Assembly: GCA_902489665.1 (NCBI GenBank)
Contig: CABUAT010000051.1
Coordinates: 1 to 6,701, forward strand
DNA length: 6,701 nucleotides
Source: an uncultured Collinsella sp.
Lineage (GTDB): Bacteria; Actinomycetota; Coriobacteriia; Coriobacteriales; Coriobacteriaceae
Reading direction: 5' to 3'
A model generated the notes under the pieces. The model saw only the letters and a program-made list of their open reading frames with translations. It ran no database searches and was not told the DNA's origin. Both the position numbers and the translations under genes were made by a program. Of this stretch, positions 1 to 5,693 are shown piece after piece (positions within the stretch are counted from its first letter, which is position 1; every line of letters starts with the position of its first letter).

Positions 1-1163
1 AGTTCCACCAGCGCGAGGTCGAGCAGAGCTGGTTTACCACGCGTGCGGACGGCACCATGCTCGGCGTTAAGGTGACCCCGCTCGCGGCGGCCGGCATCTA
101 TGTGCCGGGCGGTCGCGCGCAGTACCCTTCCACCGTGCTTATGAACGCCATTCCCGCCAAGGTGGCCGGCGTCAAACGCGTGGTTATGGTGACCCCGCCG
201 CAAAAGGATGGACTGATTAGCCCGTATACGCTCGCGGCCGCTAAACTCGGCGGCGTGGACGAGATCTATATGGTGGGCGGCGCCCAGGCCGTGGCCGCAC
301 TGGCGTACGGTACCGAGACCATTCCGCGCGTCGACAAAATCACCGGCCCGGGCAACGCCTTTGTCGCCGCTGCCAAGCAGATTGTCTCGGGCGACGTGGG
401 TATCGACATGGTCGCCGGTCCCTCCGAGGTCTGCGTGCTGGCCGATGCCACGGCCAAGCCTATGGTGGTCGCGGCCGACCTGATGGCTCAGGCCGAGCAC
501 GATCCGCTGGCAGCCTGCTATCTGGTGACCTGCGATGAGCAGTTTGCGCGCGAGGTCGAGGCCGGCATCGATATCCTGGTCGCGCAGTCGCCGCGTGCCG
601 AGATCACGCGTGCCTCGCTCGACAATGAGGGCACCATCGTGGTGGCCGCCGATATGGCTGCCGCCGTCGAGGCGGTGAACACCGTGGCGCCCGAGCACCT
701 GGAGCTGCACTGCAAGGATGCGATGGGCCTGCTCGGCGGCATTCGCAACGCCGGCGCCATCTTTGTGGGCGCTTGGAGCTCCGAGCCGCTTGGCGATTAT
801 GTTGCCGGCCCCAACCACACGCTGCCGACCGGCGGCACGGCCATGTTCTCCAACCCGCTTTCGGTGGAGGAGTTCGTCAAGCGCTCGAGTGTCATTTGCT
901 ATACACCCGAGGGCCTGCTCTCGGACGCTCCCGCTACGCAGCGCCTGGCCGAGGCCGAGGGCCTGTGGGCGCACGCGCTTTCGGCCGCACTGCGCCGCCG
1001 CGTGCTGGAGCAGGGCGAGGGTGCCGTGAGTGCCGAGTCGCTGGCCGCGGCCGACCTGACCAAGGTCGCCTGGCCGGGTGATACGACCGCGACGGTCGCC
1101 GAGGGCGTGGACCTGGCGGCAGCTGCGGGCGGTGCCACTGGCGCGGTCGTCGAGGGGGCCTAA
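1..1163 (+). CDS. hisD: Histidinol dehydrogenase, 5'-truncated by window edge
   Basis: HisD is a zinc enzyme that oxidises L-histidinol to L-histidine in two NAD-dependent steps, the last of the pathway. The frame is open from position 3 (first residues FHQREVEQSWFTTRADG), so the ATG at 57 is internal and roughly 90 N-terminal residues are missing. About 386 residues are visible. Family zinc ligands can be placed: Gln (489-491) and His (498-500) in AQAEHDP, Asp (795-797) in LGDYVAGPNHTLPTGG, and His (972-974) in EGLWAHA. The catalytic Glu-His pair lies in VAPEHLE (693-698). All are intact. One oddity is that about 62 residues follow the last zinc His, against about 15 in the E. coli protein; the extra tail is Ala/Gly-rich. 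The stop is 1 nt before hisC, so the two are surely cotranscribed. Identity is certain from the motifs. Confidence 0.97.
   Translation, partial: FHQREVEQSWFTTRADGTMLGVKVTPLAAAGIYVPGGRAQYPSTVLMNAIPAKVAGVKRVVMVTPPQKDGLISPYTLAAAKLGGVDEIYMVGGAQAVAALAYGTETIPRVDKITGPGNAFVAAAKQIVSGDVGIDMVAGPSEVCVLADATAKPMVVAADLMAQAEHDPLAACYLVTCDEQFAREVEAGIDILVAQSPRAEITRASLDNEGTIVVAADMAAAVEAVNTVAPEHLELHCKDAMGLLGGIRNAGAIFVGAWSSEPLGDYVAGPNHTLPTGGTAMFSNPLSVEEFVKRSSVICYTPEGLLSDAPATQRLAEAEGLWAHALSAALRRRVLEQGEGAVSAESLAAADLTKVAWPGDTTATVAEGVDLAAAAGGATGAVVEGA
1152..1158 (+). promoter_or_regulatory. Ribosome binding site of hisC
   Basis: GAGGGGG lies inside the last codons of hisD and ends 6 nt before the ATG at 1165. It decides the hisC start: the same frame stays open upstream to 1078, but only within hisD coding sequence. 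Confidence 0.75.
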
Positions 1164-1164
1164 T

Positions 1165-2280
1165 ATGGCCGAGCTGACGCCCCGCATGAAGGAACTCGTC
1201 CAGCCTTACCTGGCCGGTATTGAGCCCTACGATCCTAACTTTACGCCCACGCGCATCAACCTTTCGGCCAACGAGAACACCTATCCCGTGCCGGCCGGCG
1301 TGCGCGAGGCGGTCGACGCGGCCCTGGTTGCCACGCCGCTCAACCGCTATCCCGATCCCATGTCCTGTGACCTGCGCGACGAGCTTGCCACTTGGCATGG
1401 CGTGACGCGCGAGAACATCTGCGTGGGCAACGGCGGAGACGAGCTGCTCTATAACTACCTGCTGGCGTTTGGCGGCGCGGGGCGGACCCTGCTCAACTGC
1501 CCACCGTGTTTTAGCGAGTATGCGTTCTTTGCGTCGCTGTGCCAGACCGAGGTGCGCGACGTGTGGCGCGACCCGGCGACCTTTGAGCTCGACCAAGCGG
1601 CTGTGCTCGCAGCGGCGCCCGAGTGCAATCTGGCGATCGTGACCTCGCCCAATAACCCCACGGGCGATGTGACGCCGCTCGACTTTGTCGCGGCCCTGTG
1701 CGATGCGTGCCCCGGCATGGTAATGGTCGACGAGGCCTACGTTGAGTTTGCGGACGATTCGTTTGGCGCGGCCACCACGGTGCAAGGCCTTATCGCCGAG
1801 CATCCCAACCTGGTGATTTTGCACACGCTGTCCAAGGCGTTTGGCGCCGCCGGCACGCGTCTGGGCTATGTGATTGCGGCGCCCGAGGTCATCGACGTGT
1901 TCGCGGCGATTCGCCAGATCTATTCGGTTAACGTGCTGAGCCAGGCCGCCGCGCTTGCCTGCGTGCGTGCCCGCGACGCGTACGCGCCCGTGGTGGCACA
2001 GGTTGCATCCGAGCGCGAGCGTGAACTGTGTACCCTGCACGCAATGGCTGCCGAGGGTCTGCCCGTGGAGGCGTGGCCGAGCGCGGCGAACTTTGTGCTC
2101 GTGCGCACGCCGCATGCCACGCACGTGCGCGAGCGTCTGCGCGACGAGTATTCGATTTTGGTGCGCGACTTTAGCTATGCGCCGGGGCTCGCGGACTGCC
2201 TACGCATTACCGTGGGTACCCCGCAGGAAAACGACGAGGTGCTGGCCGCGTTTGCCACGCTGGTGAAGGAGGAGATGTAG
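1165..2280 (+). CDS. hisC: Histidinol-phosphate aminotransferase
   Basis: HisC is a PLP-dependent fold-type I aminotransferase that converts imidazole-acetol phosphate plus glutamate to histidinol phosphate plus 2-oxoglutarate. The 371-residue length is normal for the family. Motifs in order are LSANENTYPVP near the N-terminus, NRYPDP, the cofactor-phosphate loop GNGGDELL, SPNNPTGD, VDEAYVEF (Asp189 for the pyridine nitrogen, Tyr192), LSKAFGAAGTRLGY with the Schiff-base Lys224, and LRITVGTP near the C-terminus with the substrate-carboxylate Arg. The ATG at 1165 is chosen because it has a good ribosome site, sits 1 nt after the hisD stop and gives the usual N-terminus; longer in-frame reading would overlap hisD. 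The hisB start follows the stop with no gap. Broad-specificity aromatic aminotransferases are related, but the operon position fixes the role. Confidence 0.97.
   Translation: MAELTPRMKELVQPYLAGIEPYDPNFTPTRINLSANENTYPVPAGVREAVDAALVATPLNRYPDPMSCDLRDELATWHGVTRENICVGNGGDELLYNYLLAFGGAGRTLLNCPPCFSEYAFFASLCQTEVRDVWRDPATFELDQAAVLAAAPECNLAIVTSPNNPTGDVTPLDFVAALCDACPGMVMVDEAYVEFADDSFGAATTVQGLIAEHPNLVILHTLSKAFGAAGTRLGYVIAAPEVIDVFAAIRQIYSVNVLSQAAALACVRARDAYAPVVAQVASERERELCTLHAMAAEGLPVEAWPSAANFVLVRTPHATHVRERLRDEYSILVRDFSYAPGLADCLRITVGTPQENDEVLAAFATLVKEEM
2266..2274 (+). promoter_or_regulatory. Ribosome binding site of hisB
   Basis: AAGGAGGAG is a near-perfect Shine-Dalgarno sequence made from the last codons of hisC, 6 nt before the hisB ATG. 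With stop and start directly abutting (TAG then ATG), it suggests translational coupling of hisC and hisB. Confidence 0.8.
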
Positions 2281-2868
2281 ATGGACCGCTATGCTGAGGT
2301 AACCCGCAAGACGGGCGAGACCGACATTGTCGTAAAGCTCGACTTGGACGGATCTGGCGTGTGCGATATCTCGACCGGCGTGCCGTTTTTCGACCACATG
2401 CTCAACGCTTTTGGCCGCCATGGTCTGTTCGATCTGACGGTGCACGCGGTGGGCGACGTGGAGGTCGATGCGCACCACACCGTCGAGGACACGGGTATTG
2501 TGCTGGGCGAGGCGTTTTGCCAGGCGCTGGGCGACAAGGCGGGCATTACGCGCTTTGCCGACGCGGCGATCGCCATGGACGAGACGCTCGTGATGGCTGC
2601 TGTTGATATTTCGGGCCGTGGGCAGGCCTACTGCGAGCTGCCCGTGCCGACCGAGCGCGTGGGCAGCTTCGATACCGAGCTGGCTGTCGAGTTCTTCTAT
2701 GCCTTTGCTCGCGATGCCAAACTTACGCTGCACGTGCGCGAGCTGGCGGGCGGCAACTCGCATCACATTATCGAGGCCGCCTTTAAGGCCGTGGGCCGCA
2801 CGATGCGCCACGCCTGCGAGCTGGACCCCCGCGTACAGGGCATCCCCAGCACCAAGGGCTCGCTGTAG
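2281..2868 (+). CDS. hisB: Imidazoleglycerol-phosphate dehydratase
   Basis: HisB dehydrates imidazole-glycerol phosphate to imidazole-acetol phosphate using two Mn ions. The enzyme family assembles as a 24-mer from an internally duplicated fold. The 195-residue length is that of the monofunctional enzyme; there is no N-terminal HAD phosphatase domain as in E. coli HisB. Both halves carry their metal motif: HHTVED (His65, His66, Glu69, Asp70) and NSHHIIE (His161, His162, Glu165). The family signatures GVPFFDHMLNAFGRHG and ending STKGSL are also present. It starts immediately after the hisC stop and is followed by an 80-nt gap with a strong hairpin, so it closes the first packed block of the operon. 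Because the phosphatase half is absent, another protein must supply histidinol phosphatase activity; the PHP gene at 6039-6701 is the obvious candidate. Confidence 0.98.
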   Translation: MDRYAEVTRKTGETDIVVKLDLDGSGVCDISTGVPFFDHMLNAFGRHGLFDLTVHAVGDVEVDAHHTVEDTGIVLGEAFCQALGDKAGITRFADAAIAMDETLVMAAVDISGRGQAYCELPVPTERVGSFDTELAVEFFYAFARDAKLTLHVRELAGGNSHHIIEAAFKAVGRTMRHACELDPRVQGIPSTKGSL

Positions 2869-2882
2869 CTGACGGATCGCAC

Positions 2883-2921
2883 AAACCACCACAGAGGTGC
2901 CTGTCTCCTTTGTGGTGGTTT
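2883..2921 (+). repeat. Intra-operon hairpin between hisB and hisH, terminator-like
   Basis: AAACCACCACA (2883-2893) pairs perfectly with TGTGGTGGTTT (2911-2921). The stem continues inward by a G·U and three Watson-Crick pairs (2894-2897 with 2907-2910), giving 15 pairs around a 9-nt loop. Only four Ts follow before GG, so as an intrinsic terminator it is weak, as expected inside an operon that must be read through. It could attenuate transcription, protect or process the mRNA, or be a dispersed repeat copy: on the minus strand its inner part reads GGAGACAGGCACC, which resembles REP-type repeats. Confidence 0.75.
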
Positions 2922-2935
2922 TGGATGATGAGATA

Positions 2936-2944
2936 AGGGAGGGG
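2936..2944 (+). promoter_or_regulatory. Ribosome binding site of hisH (GTG start)
   Basis: AGGGAGGGG carries a GGAGG core at 2938-2942, 6 nt before the GTG at 2949. It supports a GTG start for hisH and lies well clear of the upstream hairpin, so initiation here need not depend on hisB translation. Confidence 0.75.
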
Positions 2945-2948
2945 TCGC

Positions 2949-3650
2949 GTGGGCGAACCGAAGATCGTGGTGGTTGACTACCACAAGGGCAACTTGTCGA
3001 GCGTTGCGCGCGGGCTTGCGCGCGCCGGTGCCGCCGCCTGCACATCGGACGATCCGGAGCAGATCCGCAATGCCGACGGCCTGGTCATCCCGGGCGTGGG
3101 CGCGTTCTATGACGCAATCGCCTTTATGCGCCAGAGCGGCGAGGCGGACGCGGTGCTCGATGCCGTCGCCGCCGGAACTCCACTGCTCGGTATCTGCCTG
3201 GGCCTTCAGCTGTTTTTTGAGCGCGGCGACGAGGGTGTGCCGGCGGACGAGGGTGTTGCCACGGACGGCGACGTCTCCGAGCAGGCTGGCGGTCCCTGGG
3301 TCGATGGCCTGGGTATTATGCGCGGCTCGTGCACGCGCTTGGAGTCGAGCCGCCTGAAGGTGCCGCACGTGGGCTGGGACCAGGTGCACATGACGCCCGC
3401 CGGCGCGGCCGATCCGCTGCTTGCTGGTTTTGCCGAGGGTGCCAACATGTACTTTACCCACAGTTATGCGGTGGCCGATGACGCCGATGCCGCCGATGTG
3501 CTGGCGCGCACGCACTATACGCGGAGCTTCCCGTGCATCGTGCGCCATGGCAACGTGTGGGGCTGCCAGTTCCATCCCGAGAAATCCTCCGCGCTGGGTC
3601 AGCGCATCCTTAAGAACTTCGTCAACATCGTCGAGGAGGCTGGCCGATGA
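2949..3650 (+). CDS. hisH: Imidazole glycerol phosphate synthase, glutaminase subunit
   Basis: HisH is a class I glutamine amidotransferase that releases ammonia from glutamine and channels it through the HisF barrel. The start is a GTG (2949) with a good ribosome site, giving the typical opening IVVVDYHKGNLSS. The catalytic triad is present: Cys83 in LLGICLGLQLFF, His209 and Glu211 in CQFHPEKSS. The oxyanion segment VIPGVGAFYDA is also visible. At 233 residues it is about 30 longer than usual (around 200); the surplus is mainly an acidic insert right after the nucleophile helix, between FFERGDEG and GLGIMRG, containing two copies of DEGV six residues apart. The 3' end overlaps hisA by 4 nt (ATGA), a classic coupling arrangement. 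hisF lies one gene further on, as expected for a heterodimer partner. Confidence 0.97.
   Translation: MGEPKIVVVDYHKGNLSSVARGLARAGAAACTSDDPEQIRNADGLVIPGVGAFYDAIAFMRQSGEADAVLDAVAAGTPLLGICLGLQLFFERGDEGVPADEGVATDGDVSEQAGGPWVDGLGIMRGSCTRLESSRLKVPHVGWDQVHMTPAGAADPLLAGFAEGANMYFTHSYAVADDADAADVLARTHYTRSFPCIVRHGNVWGCQFHPEKSSALGQRILKNFVNIVEEAGR
3633..3639 (+). promoter_or_regulatory. Ribosome binding site of hisA with ATGA overlap
   Basis: GAGGAGG within the end of hisH stands 7 nt before the hisA ATG at 3647. The hisH stop (3648-3650) shares ATGA with that start, so reinitiation by terminating ribosomes is likely. Confidence 0.75.
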
Positions 3651-4390
3651 TCCTGTTTCCCGCAATCGATCTGATCGGCGGCAAGGTCGTGCGCCTGGAG
3701 CGTGGCGACCGCAGCCGCTGCAAGGTATATTCCGACGACCCCGTGGCCGTTGCTCGCTCGTTTGCCGAGCAGGACGCAAGCTGGGTGCACGTCGTCGACC
3801 TGTCCGCTGCCTTTGGCGAGGATGAGGACACATGCGCTGCCAACTCGGCGGCGATTAAGGCCATCTGCGGCGTCGACGGTCTGTCCGTGGACGTGGGCGG
3901 CGGCGTCCGCTCGCTCGCGCGCATCGACGAGTTGGCCGGCTACGGTGCGCGCCGCATCGCACTAGGCACGGTGCTCGTGACCGAGCCGGGTTTTGCCGAG
4001 GTGGCGGCCCAAGGCTTTGGCGAGCTGTTGGTGGCCGACATTGCCGCACACGACGGCCAGGTCAAGGTGAACGGTTGGCGTGACGGCGCGGGCGTGGCGC
4101 TCGACGACGCCGTGGCGCAGCTTTCCGAGCTGGGCTTTAAGCATCTGGTATATACCGACATCGCGCGTGATGGCATGCAGACGGGCATCGATGTGGCGGC
4201 GTATCGCCATGTGGCCGAGGTCGCGGGTTTTCCCGTCGTGGCTTCGGGCGGTATCTCGACGCTCGACGACATCCGTGCGCTGGCTGCAGTGGGTGAGGGC
4301 GCGATTGAAGGTGCCATTACCGGTCGCGCGCTCTACGAGGGCAACTTTACGCTGGTGCAGGCGCTGGCCGTCGCCCGAGGGGAGGAGTAG
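3647..4390 (+). CDS. hisA: ProFAR isomerase (HisA)
   Basis: HisA is a (beta-alpha)8-barrel enzyme that performs the Amadori rearrangement of ProFAR to PRFAR, the substrate of HisF/HisH. The 247-residue length is normal. The catalytic Asp8 lies in FPAIDLIGGKVVRL. The second-half acid lies in LVADIAAHDG (Asp131) followed by VNGW, and YTDIARDGMQTG supplies Thr170 and Asp175. The phosphate-binding loops are VGGGVRS and ASGGIST, and ITGRALYEG closes the barrel. In many actinobacteria this position is held by PriA, which also does the TrpF reaction. Here the N-terminal segment RLERGD followed by YSDDP looks like ordinary HisA, so I call HisA only; dual activity cannot be excluded by eye. The gene overlaps hisH by 4 nt and lies 3 nt before hisF. 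Confidence 0.96.
   Translation: MILFPAIDLIGGKVVRLERGDRSRCKVYSDDPVAVARSFAEQDASWVHVVDLSAAFGEDEDTCAANSAAIKAICGVDGLSVDVGGGVRSLARIDELAGYGARRIALGTVLVTEPGFAEVAAQGFGELLVADIAAHDGQVKVNGWRDGAGVALDDAVAQLSELGFKHLVYTDIARDGMQTGIDVAAYRHVAEVAGFPVVASGGISTLDDIRALAAVGEGAIEGAITGRALYEGNFTLVQALAVARGEE
4381..4385 (+). promoter_or_regulatory. Ribosome binding site of hisF
   Basis: GGAGG in the last codons of hisA lies 8 nt before the hisF ATG at 4394. It fixes the start and suggests coupled translation with hisA. Confidence 0.7.
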
Positions 4391-4393
4391 CCC

Positions 4394-5176
4394 ATGCTTA
4401 CCAAACGCGTGATTCCCTGCTTGGACGTCAAGGACGGCCGCGTGGTCAAGGGCGTCAACTTTGTGAGCCTGCGCGATGCGGGCGACCCGGTGGAGCTAGC
4501 CCGCGCCTACGACCGCGAGGGTGCGGACGAGGTTGTCTTCCTGGACATTACCGCCACGAGCGACAACCGCGCGACGACCATCGAGATGGCGGCGCATGCG
4601 GCCGAGGAGCTCGCTATTCCCTATACCGTGGGCGGCGGCTTTCGCGACCTGGCGGGCATGCGCACCATGGTTGCAGCCGGCGCCGACAAGGTGTCGCTTA
4701 ACTCTGCCGCCGTGCGCGATCCGTCGTTGATTAGCCAGGCTGCCGCGGCGTTTGGCAGCCAGGCCGTGGTCGTGGCGATCGATGCCAAGCGCGTCGGTTT
4801 GCCCGGCGCATCTGGTGCCGACAAGTGGGAGGTCTTTACCGCAGGCGGCCGCAACGCCACGGGTATCGACGCGGTGGCGTGGGCCGAGGAGGCGGCCCGT
4901 CGCGGCGCCGGCGAGATCTTGCTCACCAGTATGGACCGCGACGGCACCAAGGCCGGATTTGACCTGGCGCTCACCCGCGCCGTGGCGCGCGCGGTGCCGA
5001 TTCCGGTGATCGCGAGCGGCGGTGTGGGCACGCTCGAGCATTTTGCCGAGGGCGTGATCGAGGGCGAGGCCGATGCCGTGCTGGCGGCAAGCGTCTTTCA
5101 CTTTGGAACCTTCAGCATTCGCCAGGTGAAGGAGTATATGGCGTCGCAGGGCATCCCTGTCAGGCTGGACTTTTAG
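4394..5176 (+). CDS. hisF: Imidazole glycerol phosphate synthase, cyclase subunit
   Basis: HisF is a (beta-alpha)8-barrel that uses ammonia from HisH to turn PRFAR into imidazole-glycerol phosphate and AICAR; the AICAR returns to purine synthesis. The 260-residue protein opens with LTKRVIPCLDVKDGRVVKG, carrying catalytic Asp11. Asp130 in VVAIDAKRV is the second catalytic acid. The phosphate loops VGGGFRD and ASGGVGT and the segment SMDRDGTKAG match the family, and the C-terminus PVRLDF is typical. Nothing is missing. It starts 3 nt after hisA. It is followed by a 141-nt gap holding a long palindrome, so it ends the second packed block of the operon. It is homologous to HisA, but these motifs separate the two clearly. 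Confidence 0.98.
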   Translation: MLTKRVIPCLDVKDGRVVKGVNFVSLRDAGDPVELARAYDREGADEVVFLDITATSDNRATTIEMAAHAAEELAIPYTVGGGFRDLAGMRTMVAAGADKVSLNSAAVRDPSLISQAAAAFGSQAVVVAIDAKRVGLPGASGADKWEVFTAGGRNATGIDAVAWAEEAARRGAGEILLTSMDRDGTKAGFDLALTRAVARAVPIPVIASGGVGTLEHFAEGVIEGEADAVLAASVFHFGTFSIRQVKEYMASQGIPVRLDF

Positions 5177-5185
5177 CGCTGCGGC

Positions 5186-5280
5186 TTGCCCAGGCACCCG
5201 ACCTTCCGGCTCCAACCCTCCTCGCGTACTTAAGTACGCGTCGTCGGGCTTGTCGCTCGGAATCTCGGGCACCTGGACAA
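5186..5280. repeat. 95-bp imperfect palindrome between hisF and hisI
   Basis: The centre is an 18-bp perfect palindrome, CGCGTACTTAAGTACGCG (5223-5240). Outer arms 5186-5207 and 5259-5280 are inverted copies matching at 17 of 22 positions; both outer ends read TTG plus CCAGG when written inward. The middle parts pair poorly and differ by 3 nt in length. As minus-strand RNA, three of the five outer mismatches become G·U pairs. No long T run follows on the + strand, so it is not a standard terminator. A dispersed palindromic repeat (REP- or MITE-like) inserted in the operon is the best reading. Copy number elsewhere is unknown from this window. Confidence 0.75.
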
Positions 5281-5307
5281 CCCTCGCCGACCTGTGGGGT
5301 TTAAATT

Positions 5308-5313
5308 GGGGAG
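5308..5313 (+). promoter_or_regulatory. Ribosome binding site of hisI
   Basis: GGGGAG, 4 nt before the ATG at 5318, is somewhat close but clearly purine-rich. It decides the start against the GTG at 5294, which has only a pyrimidine-rich stretch before it. Confidence 0.6.
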
Positions 5314-5317
5314 AGAA

Positions 5318-5647
5318 ATGGAAGAGATAACCGATCCTTCAAAGCTTACATATGACGCCAAGGGGCTGATTCCTTGTGTAGTTCAGCAATATGACACTGG
5401 TGAGGTACTTATGGTCGCCTGGATGAACGAGGAGTCGGTGGGACTGACGCTCAAGACCGGCACCACGTGGTTTTGGAGCCGCAGCCGCCAGGAGCTCTGG
5501 AACAAGGGTGCGACGAGCGGCAATATGCAAGTGGTCAAGGAGCTCTGGGCCGACTGCGATAGCGATACGCTGCTGGTCAAGGTCGACTCGCCGGGTCCGG
5601 CCTGCCACACCGGCAACCGTACCTGCTTCTTTAAGAAACTCGCGTAG
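5318..5647 (+). CDS. hisI: Phosphoribosyl-AMP cyclohydrolase
   Basis: HisI opens the adenine ring of phosphoribosyl-AMP, the third pathway step, using Zn and Mg. From the ATG at 5318 the protein has 109 residues, a normal length for the stand-alone cyclohydrolase. Motifs: LIPCVVQQ and MVAWMNEES near the N-terminus, TWFWSRSRQELWNKGATSGN, then DCDSD (Asp79, Asp81, Asp83 for Mg; Cys80 for Zn) and ACHTGNRTCF with Zn ligands Cys96 and Cys103. No PRA-PH domain follows; that activity is the separate hisE downstream. The first 30 or so codons are visibly more AT-rich (ATA, TCA, ACA, GTA, CAA) than the rest of the operon. A longer reading from GTG 5294 would add eight residues and lacks a ribosome site. 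Confidence 0.95.
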   Translation: MEEITDPSKLTYDAKGLIPCVVQQYDTGEVLMVAWMNEESVGLTLKTGTTWFWSRSRQELWNKGATSGNMQVVKELWADCDSDTLLVKVDSPGPACHTGNRTCFFKKLA

Positions 5648-5680
5648 GACGGGCGCTCGACTAGGCGCTTGGCCAACCAG

Positions 5681-5686
5681 AAAGGA
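5681..5686 (+). promoter_or_regulatory. Ribosome binding site of hisE
   Basis: AAAGGA, 7 nt before the ATG at 5694, lies in the 46-nt gap after hisI. It supports this ATG as the hisE start. Confidence 0.65.
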
Positions 5687-5693
5687 TTGAACT

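Noticed and set aside
57..59. ATG at 57 as the hisD start
   Set aside because: The frame is open to the left edge with conserved HisD residues (SWFTTRADG) before it, so the gene is truncated by the window.
1078..1164. N-terminal extension of hisC from ATG 1078
   Set aside because: It would overlap hisD by 86 nt, has atypical sequence, and the ATG at 1165 has a good ribosome site and the normal family N-terminus.
934..2124. 396-codon minus-strand open frame across hisD and hisC
   Set aside because: It lies antisense to two certain genes, its translation is rich in Arg, His and Gly with no recognisable motif, and long antisense frames are expected in GC-rich DNA with GC-ending codons.
2200..3833. 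Two further long minus-strand frames (2200-3045 and 2763-3833) spanning hisB, hisH and the start of hisA
   Set aside because: They are shadows of real genes, with biased composition and no family motif; one simply reads through the hisB-hisH hairpin.
4496..5272. 258-codon minus-strand frame over hisF and the palindrome
   Set aside because: It is antisense to hisF, its start falls in the palindromic element and no domain is recognisable.
5274..5306. Promoter for hisI-hisE: TGGACA (5274-5279) and TTAAAT (5301-5306)
   Set aside because: The spacer would be 21 nt, too long for a standard sigma-70 type promoter, and the -10 match is only 4 of 6.
5294..5317. GTG 5294 as the hisI start
   Set aside because: There is no purine-rich ribosome site before it, and the ATG at 5318 has GGGGAG just upstream and gives the usual length.
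5652..5669. Hairpin in the hisI-hisE gap (GCGC 5653-5656 with GCGC 5665-5668)
   Set aside because: It has only four Watson-Crick pairs extended by G·U wobbles; this is expected by chance in GC-rich DNA.
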